Of a DNA stretch of 64,000 nucleotides, positions 1 to 12,149 are shown one piece after another. Made by a program: the position numbers and the translations under genes. Source of the stretch: Diphasiastrum complanatum (Eukaryota > Streptophyta > Lycopodiopsida > Lycopodiales > Lycopodiaceae); the NCBI GenBank assembly GCA_029204225.1, contig CM055102.1, forward strand, positions 21,491,894 to 21,555,893, read 5' to 3'. The notes below the pieces were generated by a model, which searched no databases, was not told the origin of the DNA, and saw nothing but the letters and a program-made list of their open reading frames with translations. Position 1 is the first letter of the stretch. Every line of letters begins with the position of its first letter.

Positions 1-487
1 AAGGATCAGTGATATGCCATTTTGGGAACCTTCGTCGAGCAACTTAACGTCATTATTAACCTTCGTCGACCCGTTAAATGATCTTAAAATGTCAAAATTA
101 GGTTGTCCATAGGTTTAGGTCTTGAAAAAATACATTTATGACAGTACCTGGGTGAAGGACCCTCTTGGGCGAAGGTTCATCCTTCGCCAAGCTTGGAAAA
201 CGTTTGCCTGATAGGTCCAGATTCCCAGAAACCATTGTCGAGATTTTTATACCCTATTATCATAGTACTTACTGTACATGCTTGCAAATTTTTGTTCAGA
301 ACTTATCAGCCAAACTAGTATTCAGTGTAATGGACAAAAAATTCACCTATAAGTTGACTGAATTCGATTCATTCCTCACTTGTGCTAGCGAAGTCTTGCA
401 AACTTTTACCGCGACCAAAGCCTTCCAAAATTCCTGCACTGCTTTCTAAGACACTTTTACGCATTTTATATTTCCTTTCTAATCATC

Positions 488-2064
488 ATGTCTTCTACCG
501 ATACTTCCTAGTCTCCACGCTATACTATCCATCGTGATGTCCCATCTGCAACGGACATCATGATCCTTCCTAGCACAAGCATGGTCACTCAGTGGATGAC
601 CCTTGCGGAGCCTCTGCTCACTGCAATGGGTATTCATGAGAGAGCCTTTTTTGGTCGCATCAATATGGAATTTATCACTCTTGTCTTCAGTACATGGAAG
701 GAAGAAAAATCTAAATTTTATATCACTTTCCAGGGAGCCACACACAATGTGCACGTCACTGAGGTCGCCCTTGCAGCTATAGGTATAGCATTCGGCACGC
801 AGGCCTCACCCAATCACAAGCACACCAAACAGGCCATCAAGCCATATATTGATCTCACCAATGATCTGCACTGGACCAATGACGGCTACCTTCTGGAAGC
901 CGTCATTGAGCCTTCAATCCACGCTGTTGCCCAGCTATTGAAACCTTGAACGTGATGCGTATCTTCAAACACAAAATACCAGATCATCCGATCACACCGA
1001 CAGAGATTGCGTATTTGTTCAAGAAAGTAGAGACATACAAAGTGGCCCTTTAGGGATTTCAAGGCCGCTTTGATAGGTTCAAAGGAGTAGCTTCAACCGA
1101 GTTGGAAAAGGCTAAGGAGACCATCACCGCCTATGAAAAAGCATCCGCTCAAGTGTTGGAAGTCGGTCCACAAATCCCCGTACCGGTCATGCCGCAATTC
1201 TACCCTCCGTACCAAGAAGCTGTACCAATGGATACATGGGTAGATTCGAGCATGGACCAGGGGGGAGCTCTAGATATAGCCGAACAACCGCCAATCTTAC
1301 CGGCAGTACAAGCAGGTCCATCCTCATCAAGGACCACACCTCTATTCAGAAGGCCCATCAGCGTCGAGGACCAGATCCAAACCTTCTTAAAGCAACATCC
1401 GCATGAGTCCTCGCATGGTGGATGGATTCTGAAGTTTAAGACCTCTGAGATAGAGGTCGACAAAGAATTGGATAAAATACCTGCATTGGGAGAGCAACCG
1501 ACATGGAGAATCACTGTTTTTGAAAAAACTCCAGAATCAATTAGGAGTTACGTCGCCAGCCCTCACCAATTGCGGGTAGATCCCTATTACTTGCCAATGC
1601 CGCGGAGAAATAAATTGAAAGATTTGGGGTTGGCTATGGACAAGATCACCATCCATACACCCAATTGGCCAATCATCCATCAGCCCTACAGGTGGACAAT
1701 CTCAGTGGATTTCCACCGTGCCTTGCAAGCCTATCAGAGAGAATATGTCCACTCTCCAGATCCAACGGTGCGACAATCAGCAATGTTTGTTAAAGATCTA
1801 ACTCTATTGGCGTCAATGGCAACCAGATGGGACGATTGTCTCCCTCCTCTAGCATTCGATCCAAATAAGCCGATGGCCTCAAAGCAAATCAAAGTTCAGC
1901 TGTCGGTTGCTCGTTTATATTTTCGTGCGACAATTATGGGAGGCTCCTGGGAATCACGCTTCACATCATGGACAACCTCCAAGTGGATTGTCGGAGCCCA
2001 CCGTTGTTTTCTGCCACACAATTTGGATTTTAATACTGCACGTCTCGACTTTATGGAGGTGTAG
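488..2064 (+). pseudogene. Decayed unidentified ORF of LTR element E (copy 1)
   Basis: One reading frame of roughly 500 codons can be followed from the ATG at 488 to the TAG after 2061. It is broken by an in-frame TAG near 509, a frameshift around 930-945 and another TAG near 1051. The largest open pieces are 560-949 and 1102-2064. The frame ends about 75 bp before a polypurine tract and LTR, so it is the 3'-most ORF of an LTR retrotransposon. I see no protease, reverse transcriptase, integrase or gag zinc knuckle, and I do not recognise the family. The last ~80 residues (PDPTVRQSAMF, TRWDDCLPPLAFDPNKP) recur in the copy at 60.6 kb, so the ORF belongs to the element and is not host sequence. 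It could be an extra ORF like those in the pol-to-3'LTR interval of some plant retroelements; that is inference. Confidence 0.6.
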
Positions 2065-2152
2065 TACCATTTAATCAAGATTCGGCGCGAAGCCAATAAA
2101 AGTCTCCAATAACTGCATATTGCAGGTGTCGTCCAGTTTTGGTGGGGGATAC

Positions 2153-2897
2153 TGTTGGAGGGTTTTTGGATCCTAAGGCAACCCTAACCCTAGTTAATAA
2201 GTGAGAGGGATTTGGCACCCTGTGTGTGTAAGTCCAACCCGATGATCACATAGTTATCTGATTGATTAGTTGAAAGTCAATAAAAGGACTTTAGGCCTTT
2301 TTGCGGGACTTTTAATGTTGCAGGGCCTAAATGTCAAGTTAGTGAATAAAGTTGGGTTTCCCTCCAATTTTGATGGTTCCCACACTTTTTTAAATTTGAA
2401 TAAAAAGACAGGCAAGACTGGACCAATAGGATTCAGAGGCTAGGGTCCTCCTCTCTACTATAAGAAGGGACCAACTCGAGTTGCTCCTCATGTTCATTTC
2501 CTCATTTCAATAAAGCAAATTGGTTCTCTTCAGAAATGGATTGATGTATGTCCTTGTTCTTCTTCTTTCCTTCGCCATCTCTCATGCTTTCTTTGAATTT
2601 TGCTAATTATTGGATTTGAATGTTATTGGGATTGATTGTTATTATACTTTTTATGAGAGAGACAGAGAGAAAGAGTAAGCTATCTTTGTTGTGGATCGTA
2701 GTGTTAATGGATCTTAGTGTTAATGAGTAGGTTTAATGGATGTAGAGTTAGATTTAGATCTTCCATTCATGCTGAAATCTGAACTAAACTATCGCTCTCA
2801 TGGGAACGAACCTACGCGTGACAACTAACTCCGTCTCTATGATGCTAGATTGACTAGATCTTGGATTCAGGTTAGGCAAGGAAAGAAACCCACTACA
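2153..2897 (+). mobile_element. 3' LTR of element E, copy 1 (745 bp)
   Basis: The LTR starts TGTTGGAGGG right after a purine-rich tract (GGTGGGGGATAC, 2141-2152) and ends in CACTACA. A second copy at 61091-61834 has the same start and end. Both have a TATA-like CTACTATA (about 2455) followed by an AATAAAG polyadenylation-type motif (about 2509). The 5' LTR would lie left of the window. Confidence 0.75.
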
Positions 2898-4853
2898 GAG
2901 GTCATTCCAATCATGGGTTGACAGGCTAGAATACATAATACAATGGGCAAGAATTTGAATATAAAATTCTACATGTAACCTATGAGGATTGTCATTTTCA
3001 AATGTTTTTAAATACAGTGTAAGTGTTTGCATTGGTGCAAGTCTTTGATAACTCTTTTTAATGAATATTGACATGAACATCAATAGCATTGTATCAAAGA
3101 TTTGATATTTTTTCAACTTTTAGCAATAATAATTTCAATGGTATAGCTTATAACGCAGTAAATGAATACTTGCTCTGGCAATTTGAGTCAATCTATATTC
3201 AAGCTTGTAACATTTTCGCTGATTGAGAATTTCAAAAGAGGTATTCCTACAATAGGTGATTATGACATACAACATCATCGTTTAATATTTTTTTTTTTTT
3301 CTGATTTATGGATGGAACACACAAAGCATTGCATCAATTAGTGATTCATTGCTAGAACAACAAGAACATTGTATCAATTCTCCATTTGTTTTTCAACCTC
3401 AGATGATACAAATTGCAAGTTGATTAGGTGTTAGATAAATACTTTATTTTGGCATTTTGGTTACATGTATATTTGAGCTTCGTTTAATGTTGAAAGCCTT
3501 TTATCTTAGTGATAGTTGCAAAGAAGCTATTTGTAGGGTTTATTATGCCCATAGCATTGCAAGACCATTGATGACATTCATGAATCAACCCAATTTCCAA
3601 TCACATCACATTTGGGCAAACCCCTAGAAACAATGCTTTCATGAAGTAACATATTGCTATTGGAGTGACCACTCAAGGCGTACATCAATTAACCCATACA
3701 CAACAAACCACAATATTTGATTGTAAAATATATAAAATGTATGCCCCAAAAAAACCATACATAACATACTTCAGATATCTAACAATAAAGTATATAAATT
3801 GCATACACAAGATAAAGAATACACAACAATTCATAAATGTCTAACTCCGTGTGTATACTATGAAGATCAAACAATACATACACAACAAATCTCAAATATC
3901 TCATGCTAAATGTAAAGTAGGGCCATTTACACCCAATAAATCATACACAATAGACCACCTATAACTGACTCTAAAGTAAGGTAGGGCCCATGTAACTTTA
4001 TCACACACTTGTTATTGTCTTGTATGTCCCATAATCATTGCTGAAATTGCAGGTTTGGGGCTACCCAATATGGTGACATTTTGACATGACATATGCATAA
4101 AGTTGATGCCCATAATATGTTCTTGAATTTGTGTTGCATGTTTCCAAATTGCAAAATAGTGTGATAAGAACTAAGACATTCCATTTGAAATTTGAGTGGC
4201 TTGACTTTATTCACATTTACCAAGAAAAAATGTCAACAAAGGTTAAATATTATTGAATTATGGACAAAACATACAAGAAGATCAAGCTAAAAAGTTATGA
4301 ATATGGACAAAATATAAGACAACATTGAGCTGAAAAGTAACGGGACAAAGTGAAATAGCCCATCGTTAGGAGGAGATCCCAACCTAAGTCTAAGGAGTAG
4401 CATGTTAGTTATGTTGAAGCTTGACAAGGATTTGGTGAGCTTCGAAGTAAAGCAAAACCCATGTTTCTAATTTTCTATGTCCAAAATTTTCTACCTAAAA
4501 CCCATCATATGTAAGGATCCATAACATAGTAAAGAAAGAGATGTCATTTTTTTTTATGATGGCCACCACATACGTGAGACATGATTGCCTTGTGACACAG
4601 TAACATCCTTTCTGACAAAGTAATGAATTCTTTGTGCTAATTATGCCCAGGTTTTGGGCTTTTTAAAAAGCATAAAATGTCACTGAATTTTAATTTTAAT
4701 TTTTTGAAAATTTTGGAGCTCATTCCAGACGCGCCTCAGTCCGCGTCAGACTGCCACATGGCAGTTTCTCATTGGTCCAAAAAAAGCCAAACTGCTGATT
4801 ATGCTTTGTAAATGGCATGTGGAAAAGTCAAAGACTCCATTACGCAATGGAAT
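2898..4853. other. AT-rich intergenic DNA, no gene seen
   Basis: Open frames are short and unsupported. At 3690-3960 there are about four degenerate tandem units of 55-65 bp built around 'catacacaacaa' and 'ataaa(g/t)tatataaa', probably an old minisatellite. Confidence 0.4.
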
Positions 4854-4987
4854 GAGCCGGGCACAGGCCATTCTGCCCGGTTCGGCTTTCCAAAAAAATT
4901 TAGGCTCGACCCCTCCGGGCCTCGCCCAAAACTTTTTGAAAATCCTTACCGAGGCGGGGGCAGAATGGCCTGCCTGTGCCCGGCTCC
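4854..4987. repeat. Fold-back (inverted repeat), ~65-bp arms
   Basis: The left arm begins GAGCCGGGCACAGGC and continues through CCATTCTGCCC. The right arm carries the reverse complement, GGGCAGAATGGCC then GCCTGTGCCCGGCTC. The inner parts also pair imperfectly and little loop is left. It is GC-rich in an AT-rich setting. It may be a MITE remnant or a hairpin-RNA locus; the ORFs here only read through the arms. Confidence 0.65.
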
Positions 4988-5226
4988 TTCCATAATACAT
5001 AACATCATTCGCCAAAAATCGATTGGTTCCTTGCTAGCCACATTTGCTAGAGAGTCAGTATCCTTCAATCTACGCATGATTCAATCTACTTGCATGATAT
5101 GAGTGAGGCCTCCTTCATTCAAAATCCATGTGCAAGATATAGGTGAGAAAAAGGTGAGATTCATATGTTATTAGGGCTTCAACAATGAATATGATCACAA
5201 TAATGGATAGTGCTCTCAGTGGCTAT

Positions 5227-5339
5227 GGACTAGGTATTGGTGATGCGGAGGTGGGCTACCGGCTGTAGCACTCCGAGCTGCTAGAGTGGCGAGGGTGGCT
5301 ACAACATTAGCCCACCGTCGGATCACCAATACCAGACAT
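5227..5339. repeat. Fold-back with ~45-bp arms
   Basis: Left arm 5227-5271 (contains GGTATTGGTGATGCGG and GTGGGCTA) pairs imperfectly with right arm 5294-5339 (contains TAGCCCAC and GATCACCAATACC), leaving a loop of about 22 bp. It may be a small MITE or hairpin-RNA locus. Confidence 0.55.
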
Positions 5340-5567
5340 AGTAGTTGTGATCCAACGGTGCAGATTAATTGCGTTTTCAAATCTTTGCTATGACTCAGAT
5401 CATGGCTCTTCATATCCAACCGGATGATGCCATGTGTTCGATATGACTCCTCACAACTGCTATGAGGAGTCCTAGAGTGAGTTGATCATTGATGTGCACC
5501 TTTGTGGGTGCCCATCAAAATGAAGCTTTGCCTCGGATTTTGAAACTTGAACCTCACAATGTGGTAA

Positions 5568-5714
5568 TGGATTTGGTGCAAAACGCCCTTCACAGGAATT
5601 TCAAGCCTGCACATTGAAGTTGAAGGCTTCGAAGTGACAGACTTTGACAGTACAGCTTGGACTAAAATCAACGAAGGTGAAAAGGAGAGGCTGGCCGAAT
5701 TGATGGGGGCTTAA
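5568..5714 (+). other. Coding-like orphan stretch, unidentified
   Basis: A frame without an ATG runs for 48 codons to TAA at 5712-5714. Its composition looks protein-like (HIEVEGFEVTDFD, then TAWTKINEGEKERLAELM). An overlapping frame just upstream (about 5500-5610) is also open and charged, so a frameshift or splice boundary may join them. I do not recognise the family. It could be a decayed exon or chance. Confidence 0.2.
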
Positions 5715-6329
5715 TGACACGGAGTGTGTTTCTCTTGACCATTTGGATTTTTGCCACGTGGAGGACTGCTACTTGGAGTATAGCTTAGGAGACGTGGCAG
5801 AATCTGAACGTTTACTGTGGAGTGCATCGGTGGCGCGCCTTTATATCGTCTCGTGTCTTTAAGATGCCAGGCTTCCCAAGGGCTCCTCTTAAAGGGACGG
5901 TTGCCCCAAGGGAGCCAACTAGCTCCGGACAGGGACGTGGAGGACTTAGTGCACGTGAGGACTTGGAATCGCACGCCGTTGGATCTAGCTACCGAGCCTC
6001 AGATCCTGACACGTATTAAAAATCGACCGCTGAAAAACGTTGACGTGGACTATGCCACGTGGGAGAAATCCAATGGGGAGGGAGGAAAATGGGAGCGTGC
6101 ACCTGGGGTGGGGCTGCGGTGGAGCCAGGACGTAGAGCAGCAGAACGGTTGCGGTTCGACGGGGCCTTGCACGGAGCACCTGGGCCCAACCCCTTGGATC
6201 TATGACACGTGTTATTTTGCCACGTGGAGTCAGATCGATGGTGTACTGGTAGAAAACGTGGCAGGATCTGAACGTTTGTTGGAGAATCCGACGGTGTAGA
6301 GTATCGAACTGTGTCGTGCCGTTAAGATG
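5710..6329 (+). promoter_or_regulatory. Duplicated G-box-rich block upstream of the O-fucosyltransferase gene
   Basis: CACGTG occurs five times (5755, 5952, 6056, 6206, 6221) with further ACGTGG cores at 5792, 5935, 6043 and 6256. Two ends of the block are related: CCACGTGGAG at 5754 and 6220, ACGTGGCAG/GATCTGAACGTTT at 5792 and 6256, and TTAAGATG at 5859 and 6322, all 463-466 bp apart, which indicates an old tandem duplication. In plants CACGTG binds bZIP and bHLH factors (ABRE and G-box). A promoter role here is inferred from position only; a repeat-derived origin is equally possible. Confidence 0.5.
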
Positions 6330-6821
6330 GGGGGTAAGAAGATCGCAATAGAGAAGGCAAGGGAGGAGGATCGCAAATGCGAGGAGAGAAGAGAAATGCG
6401 AGGAGAGAAGCAAAAGCAGGAAGAAAATGGCAGCAGCGGCAGCTCTGGGATTGCGAGAGCATGGATCAGACACTGGCATTTGCATTGCCCATCTGTTGCT
6501 GCATCTCTACACTGCCGTGATCTCTCATTGAGCTCAAACAATTGCTCTCGTTTCCATCAATGCAGCAGAACTGCTGCCCACAGAGCTCTTGCATAGCTGT
6601 AGCTCTGCTAGGAACACTGTGATGGAACAGTAAACTGGAGCTCAATACTGTAGCAGAATACAGGCATTTTCTCAGAGATATCGTACAAAGCACTGCTCAT
6701 CTAGACGACAGTGGGCAAATATTTTATTGGAGTGTAAAAAGTATTGGTGGATGTGTGGCAGAGGAAATCTTGTTGATCTCGTTGCACTGCAGTGGATTTG
6801 GTTGCCAGGGATAAGGGAACA
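6330..6821 (+). promoter_or_regulatory. Probable 5' leader of the O-fucosyltransferase gene
   Basis: The interval between the G-box block and the first ATG is purine-rich (runs of GGAGGA and GAGAAG, 6355-6430) and holds upstream ATGs, including one at 6327 that opens an 89-codon frame. If transcription starts before 6327, translation of the main ORF would have to deal with these uORFs. No TATA box is convincing. Confidence 0.3.
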
Positions 6822-9800
6822 ATGCCGAAAGCAGGGCTACCCACGCATTCTGTGTCGGAAAAGCAGAAAGTGTTATCCAAGATAATATGGCAGGAGCTTG
6901 AATTGAAAGCTTTGCTGGGGCAGATGAAAACGGGCAAGACAAGTCCGTCGATTCTTCCTCGCTCTCGCTTGCATGTGTGGTTGATCCGTGCAAGCACCAC
7001 CATCCTCCTTTGGACCTGCTTAATCCAGCTCACTGCAATGGGAGAACTATGGCGCCCTCACTTGCTACACAGGTGGCCTTTCTGCTTGGATCAACCAGAA
7101 TCGCTTATGCAGGACACCTATCCCCCCCGAAGTGAGTAATAAGTATCAGCAATAAAATTATCATGAACTATCATAAAGCAGTCGAATCTGGTATAAAAGG
7201 AACCACCTAGTAAGCACTTTGCTTATGGCTGGACTCTCTTCTGTCAAATTTCTGAAGAACATTGTAGTTCAGAACATGCTCTGGACTGTTGGGATTAGAG
7301 TGGTTTGCAGTTTTTACCTTATCATTCTGCTATCACAGAACTTGTGAGGTGTGCCAAAGGGGGCTTTTGCTTCTGTCATCATTGCAAATGAGTTTTATCT
7401 AGGTTGATTGAAGCTAGAAAACGATGCGCGGTTTAGGCTTTGAAAGCAAAGGAGTAAGCCAAAATGACTAGCTGAATCACTTGAGCCAGAACGGGACTGA
7501 GTTGCCCTTGGATTAAGACTTGGACATCATCTTATGTTCGGGTTCATTCAGTTGTCAAAACTAAGATAGTTTGTGTAGTTGGGGATTCTTTCATTTGTGA
7601 GTTTTAGTTTGTCTCTGTAAATCAAGTGCTTTAGTAACTATAGAAACTAATCATTCAAATGTGTGTGTACTATTCTGAACAGGGATATACAAAAACAATG
7701 GATACTTGAGGGTGTCCTGCAATGGAGGCCTTAATCAGATGAGGGCAGCAGTAAGTTGATGCATAGTATATGTTATGTTGACAGTCTGTGGATGTTCTTT
7801 AAGCTTGCATTGATTTACATCAGCATATGAACTCCAGCTTTGCCTTATTGCAGCTTCAAAAAGTATTTCTAGTGCTTTTTAGACGACTATATGAGAAACT
7901 ACGATCCTTGCTTGACAAACAAATATTTTTGTGGATCAGATTTGCGACATGGTGGCCATTGCGAAGTATCTAAATGTAACCTTAATCTTACCAGAACTTG
8001 ATAAAGGCTCGTTCTGGGCTGATCCAAGGTATTGCTTTTTCGGTAACTGTTTTCCACTTCGTGCAGAAGATGCCATGACTAGCGAACCCGGACCACCTAC
8101 TTTATAAACTTTCTAAATTCTTTTAGATAAAGATGGTATATGTAGAACGTCCATCTTCTAATATTGCTTTTGTTGTTATGTGAATGCATCCTTTCAAATC
8201 ATTTATTATTTATAGATGAGATTATGTAATATGTATGTTGAAATCCTTTCTAAAAACAAGCCCCAAAGTCATCTTTTCTCATCAATTTTGACATAGATGA
8301 TTGTCTAATTTTCTCACATGCCATTCATTCTTTTGATTTTCTACTGAACAGTGACTTTGGAGATATCTTCGATGTCAACCATTTCAAACATTCACTCAGA
8401 GATCAAGTTAGGATAATTAAGGAGCTTCCTCCGAAGTTTACGAAATTTTTAAAACATGGCCGGATTATGACAATGCCTCCTGTTAGCTGGTCAAATGAAT
8501 CATACTATCTCAACCAGGTTGAACTTTGTGAAAAAAATTTCGGTTCATAATTCAAATGTTAAGACATCTCTTGGCTAGCTAGTGTCACACACAAGCATCA
8601 TTTGTGTACATTCTATGAATGACCCCTGATTTGCTTGCAGATTCTTCCGCTGATTAAAAAACACAAGGTGCTACACCTAAATAGGACAGATGCACGACTG
8701 GCTAACAATAATTTGCCTTTGGAGATTCAAAAGCTCCGATGCCGGGTCAATTATCATTCTCTTCGGTTTACTCCACGCATAGAGGAGCTTGGTCACAAAA
8801 TGGTCAAGCTTTTGAGAAAGAAGGGTCCATTCTTGGCACTCCATTTAAGATATGAGATGGATATGCTAGCATTTTCAGGCTGCACCCATGGCTGTACAGA
8901 GGAAGAGGAGGAGGAACTCACAAGAATGAGGTCAGATTGCTCATTACTCACCTAGGCAAGGTGTTTTCTTTATGAAGCTTTTTTGTTCAGTGTTTTACTA
9001 GTCATGGCATTTGTTTAGGTATGCATACCCTTGGTGGAAAGAAAAAGTCATCGATTCCCAGCAAAAGAGGAAGGATGGTCTCTGCCCACTCACCCCAGAA
9101 GAAACTGCCTTGATCTTGAAAGCCCTTGGATTCCATAGGAATACCAACATTTATATTGCTGCTGGAGAGATTTATGGCAGTCAAAGGAGAATGGCAGCTT
9201 TACGCTCAGTTTTTCCTAACATTGTAAGTGTCTCAAGATTCTCAGTTTGGAGCTCTTCCTACATCTCAAAGCTAAACAAACTGAAAATACACAAGTTATT
9301 AAGAAGCTCTTTGCTAACATCTTGGAACGTTTTTCTTTTCTGTACCATGTTCTGAGCTTGTCAAAGCCTTATCAACTTCAGTCAGTAATACAATTCTGGT
9401 CCTTAATGACATTGTTATCAGATCCATATGAGCTTTTTTTCATTGCAATTTTCTAGGTTCGGAAGGAAATGCTATTGAGTGAGGAGGACCTCAAACCATT
9501 TGAAAGTCGATCTTCTCAAATGGCAGCATTAGATTATCTTGTCTCTGTAGCCAGTGATGTTTTTATTCCTACATATGATGGGAACATGGCCAAGGTTGTA
9601 GAAGGACATCGCAGGTAAGAGCCTTCAAAGTCCCAGCTCAAGGCCTGAATGATCTTTTTTCAGCAAGGATCTTGTAGGCATTATTGTCATGGTCCTTGTT
9701 TAACAACCATGGCAGAAGTAAATTTAGTCTATCTCGTGACAATTGTGGGTAATTCCCTTCTTTTGCTTATTGCAGATACTTAGGATTTCGTAAGACTGTC

Positions 9801-10028
9801 CTTTTGGACAGAAGGCAACTGATTCAACTTATTGATCAGTACCATACTCGTAGACTTGATTGGGATGCTTTCTCATTAGCTGTGCAAGATCTTCATAAGG
9901 ACCGGATGGGTTCACCTTCAAAAAGGAGAGTAATTCTGGACAGACCAAAAGAAGAAGATTACTTTTATGCCAACCCTCAGGAATGCATCCCTGAGATCTC
10001 CTCTCCACCTGGGATGGATTTGGCATAA
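6822..10028 (+). CDS. Plant O-fucosyltransferase family protein (GT65-like), 8 exons, 512 aa
   Basis: Exons: 6822-7131, 7683-7750, 7940-8028, 8352-8517, 8641-8930, 9019-9223, 9457-9614, 9776-10028. All seven introns (551, 189, 323, 123, 88, 233, 161 bp) are GT-AG; phases agree and the sum is 1539 nt with a terminal TAA. The product is a predicted Golgi type II membrane protein: a basic N-terminus, one membrane anchor at about residues 52-74, then the catalytic domain. Family hallmarks are [16 protein letters not shown] (109-124), [12 protein letters not shown] in exon 3, PPVSWSN in exon 4, the donor-binding HLRYEMD (279-285) followed by [21 protein letters not shown], and SSQMAALD with EGHR near the C-terminus. 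Length and order fit the plant DUF246/O-FucT family, several of which act on cell-wall or glycoprotein acceptors; the acceptor here is unknown. The start is the first ATG after an in-frame stop at 6774. No key residue is missing, so it is probably functional. Confidence 0.93.
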
Positions 10029-12149
10029 ACTAAGCTCTGAAGGGATAATTTATCAAGGTAATTGTTGTAAAGCACTGTTTAAGCCAGAGCACCAAACTGA
10101 GGACCCGAGTGTAGCTCTTTGGGATTATGATCTACTCTGTGGTTTGATGACCGGTAGCATCATGCAAACACAGAGGCTACATTGCATATGGTATCAGCGG
10201 GCCAAAGGATAACAATTCCAATGATCAGCAGCTCTACTGAAGCAAGCTTCAAAAGTTTCAAAGTCTCCTTGAGGAATGACTTATTGTCCTCTTCTGTGGC
10301 ACTGCATATTTTAAGAGCTGTATCCTGTAGATTCCTGTGATAGCTTTTTCTCTAAAGGCATGACACCTCTTGCTAATGGTCGTTGGATATTAGAAATCAC
10401 ATAAAACACCTTCAAATTGCTCCTACTCAGCTGTATTCTGTTCTTTGGACAGAGCTTGTACTTCATGGAACATTCTCATGAAGTTTAGTTCTATTTTGGA
10501 GCCTCACAGCTTGGACAACCTCTCATGTAGCTGAAGTGAATAATGTCTCCACATCCAAAAGTTTCTGGTTCCCACAACTAGCAGTTATGGAAGAGTACCA
10601 AGTGAAATGTCCAAGTGGCTATAATATTGGTTAGAAGTGATCTATGACATCATGAATATGGTCTATGAGTCATCCTTAAACTCGGTGATCAGCTTATCTG
10701 CTTGTAGCATTTTTGTTGCTTAAAAAGAGGGAGATTTCGGGTGTATAACTGGCTTCAGCAGTTTTGCTATCTTCTTGAGTATGTAACCGAAAAATCATTG
10801 CCTTTAGATCAGTAGCCACAGGACATTGTTCAAACTGTATACTTACAATTTTTGCTTATTTGATTACGGTCGAGGTTCCGACTGTGAGCTATTCTATCTC
10901 AGTTTTGTGAATGCGCTTCATATTCTGCTCTTCGGAGCAAATTAATATAGAGCATTTTTTGGGTCATTGATGCTGTATGATTGATGTGGGCCTCTACAGG
11001 GAGATTATGAAACCCTCTCCCAAAACAAACATAAAACAGTTTGCTAACACACTAATGATCCTTGTTGTGACTTGTCTCGAGTAATGCATTATGCATAGGC
11101 ATCTGCTCTGAAACATTATATAGGTCATAAATGCCATTCTGATTGATGTGGGCCTTTGCAGGGAGGCGAACCCCAACCCCTTCTCAAAACAAAGAAAAAG
11201 ATTCTGCTAACATTTATGAGATCCTTGTTGTGAACCTAACTGCATTTCTATAGTCCCACAGAAACACAAAGAAGAGAGATGAAGAGGAGGCCACAAGGAT
11301 AATGGTCAGATTGGGGATTTATACACCTCATCATGTCACTTATGCATACAACATTTTGTAGCCCTTGTTGAGAGTTCTCGCTTGTGAAAAATCAGGTAGT
11401 CTACTTGAGATTTAGGTTTTTGTAATTAGCTGAAAGAGTTCTTGATCTTCATTTGTGCAATGTCAAAGCATAGTTGATATATTTCCTCAAGTGCTAGAGA
11501 TTTATGTTCTATCAATATATTCTACTGAAGTTTAATGACATTGGATTGTAGATACTATGTCAGCACAGAGGATAGATACTATGTGCACAGTTGGGACAGT
11601 CTCTTTCAGCTTACTCATTACTATTGTAAGCTATTGCGATATCTATCAATCATATTTAGTGCAAGCAATTCTTGTCTGTCACTTGCAATATTGTCAAACG
11701 ATTGAATTGAGTTGTATGAGCAATCCGAATTTTTATACATAAGCTTTACTTGATGCAGGCACTTTTAAAATCTTGTAATGAGATGGCAAATTATGCTTGC
11801 ATATGTGATATATAATGATATATAGCTCTATGTGATATTTTGACCTTGTTTCCTTCACCCTTTCCAAAGTTGACTGCGCTTTTGGAAATCCATCTCTTGT
11901 AAAGATGCTTGAGCTTTGATGTTTGCTAACTTTTTTTTTGTCAGTGTCAAGGGATGGAATATCGACTTGGCTGGTTTGAAGCCGGTTTAAAGATTAAAAA
12001 AAGAGGAAAATCAATTGTAGTGGGCAGATCAAGTGTTTGGGAAGGATCTTAAGAAAGCTCCTCAAGCATACAACACTGTTTAGTGATATCGGAAAACTCT
12101 TTGATTTTGGGATGATTAATTTTTCTCTCTACTCTCTCTAGTACATGTT
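10029..12149. other. 3' flank of the O-fucosyltransferase gene and intergenic DNA
   Basis: The first few hundred bases are presumably 3' UTR. No further gene or transposon is recognisable. Short open frames at 10994 and 11557 have no supporting features. Confidence 0.4.
10979..11233. repeat. Imperfect tandem duplication, period 162 bp
   Basis: GATTGATGTGGGCCT begins at 10979 and again at 11141. Both units continue through CAGGGAG, CAAAACAAA and end GATCCTTGTTGTGA. The upstream TCTGCTCT... segments are also related. Confidence 0.7.

Noticed and set aside
4746-5102. Three overlapping ORFs in both strands
   Set aside because: They read through the two arms of the 4854-4987 fold-back and give mirror-like peptides.
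5817-6299. 160-codon ORF and antisense 166-codon ORF over the G-box block
   Set aside because: Both lie in GC-rich duplicated non-coding DNA, overlap each other, and show no domain.
6792-7139. Upstream non-ATG start for the O-fucosyltransferase ORF
   Set aside because: 6792 is GTG; the first in-frame ATG is 6822, and the reading frame past 7131 is intron.
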